A stretch of DNA of 6,613 bases from DATGIQ01 sp035295665 (lineage in GTDB: Bacteria > Planctomycetota > Planctomycetia > Gemmatales > Gemmataceae), in NCBI GenBank assembly GCA_035295665.1, contig DATGIQ010000379.1, positions 1 to 6,613 of the forward strand. The letters run 5' to 3'. This document shows, one piece after another, positions 6,437 through 6,613 of this stretch (its first letter is position 1; the number at the start of each line of letters is the position of its first letter). The notes under the pieces are model-generated. The model did no database searches. It was not told where the DNA came from and saw only the letters and a program-made list of their open reading frames with translations. The position numbers were made by a program, and so were the translations under genes.

Positions 6437-6613
6437 TCACGTTTCGTACGGTCGCAAGGTCAGGCGAATCGGCGGACGAGCGATTACATAAACCAGCCAA
6501 AGCAGACATAACGCGGCCAGCAGCACTCCGAGCAGGAGAACCCCGGTTGCCCCGATCTGCCCCTCAATCCAATGCATCACCTGGCTGACGAGCTTCGACT
6601 TCGCCTTACGCCC
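6437..6613 (-). CDS. C-terminal end of a membrane protein (partial, continues past the right edge)
   Basis: The minus-strand frame is open from the window edge to TGA at 6439-6437 and gives 58 residues: GRKAKSKLVSQVMHWIEGQIG, a strongly hydrophobic span (about residues 24-44, GVLLLGVLLAALCLLWLVYV), and a short basic tail ending RLTLRPYET. Codon third positions are mostly G or C, as expected of a real gene here. An ATG at 6577 could in principle start a 46-residue protein, but the open, coding-like codons before it favour the end of a longer protein. This looks like a C-terminal membrane anchor. The rest of the protein, and so its function, is outside the window. Confidence 0.62.
   Translation of the reverse strand, partial: GRKAKSKLVSQVMHWIEGQIGATGVLLLGVLLAALCLLWLVYVIARPPIRLTLRPYET

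Overview
This window most likely comes from a planctomycete-type bacterium, perhaps a Gemmata-like lineage. The grounds are a fairly GC-rich sequence, an orphan family 5 solute-binding protein with a long TPR-like N-terminal extension, a YHYH-domain exported protein, and a short single-span membrane protein with a conserved cytoplasmic helix. This assignment is inferred from protein style; no rRNA or other phylogenetic marker is present.

Layout. The left 2.6 kb is one plus-strand gene, cut at its 5' end by the window edge. It encodes an exported peptide/nickel-type substrate-binding protein with no permease or ATPase beside it. After a gene-free gap of about 200 bp, a second plus-strand gene (2829-3294) is readable only with a one-base frame change: a hydrophobic N-terminus in one frame joins a coding-like C-terminal part in the next. 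It is annotated as a frameshifted gene.

From 3351 to the right edge everything is on the minus strand. In transcription order there are five genes: the C-terminal end of a membrane protein running in from the right edge (6437-6613), a 99-residue single-span membrane protein (5942-6241), a 120-residue GIY-YIG-like protein whose two signature tyrosines are both replaced (5235-5597), a 401-residue membrane-anchored YHYH-domain protein (3968-5173), and a conserved 177-residue protein of unknown function (3351-3884). The last three are spaced by 61 and 83 bp and may be co-transcribed. A 344-bp gap (5598-5941) separates them from the two membrane proteins. The plus- and minus-strand blocks converge at 3295-3350.

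How the genes work together. No pathway links them convincingly. Several products are exported or membrane-bound (substrate-binding protein, frameshifted protein, YHYH protein, two small membrane proteins), while the GIY-YIG-like and 177-residue proteins look cytoplasmic. I found no tRNA, rRNA, CRISPR array, insertion sequence or convincing intrinsic terminator. The most interesting points are the degenerate GIY-YIG signature, the frameshifted gene, the unusual two-segment N-terminus of the YHYH protein, and a stem that could mask the YHYH ribosome binding site. None of these amounts to a demonstrable new system.
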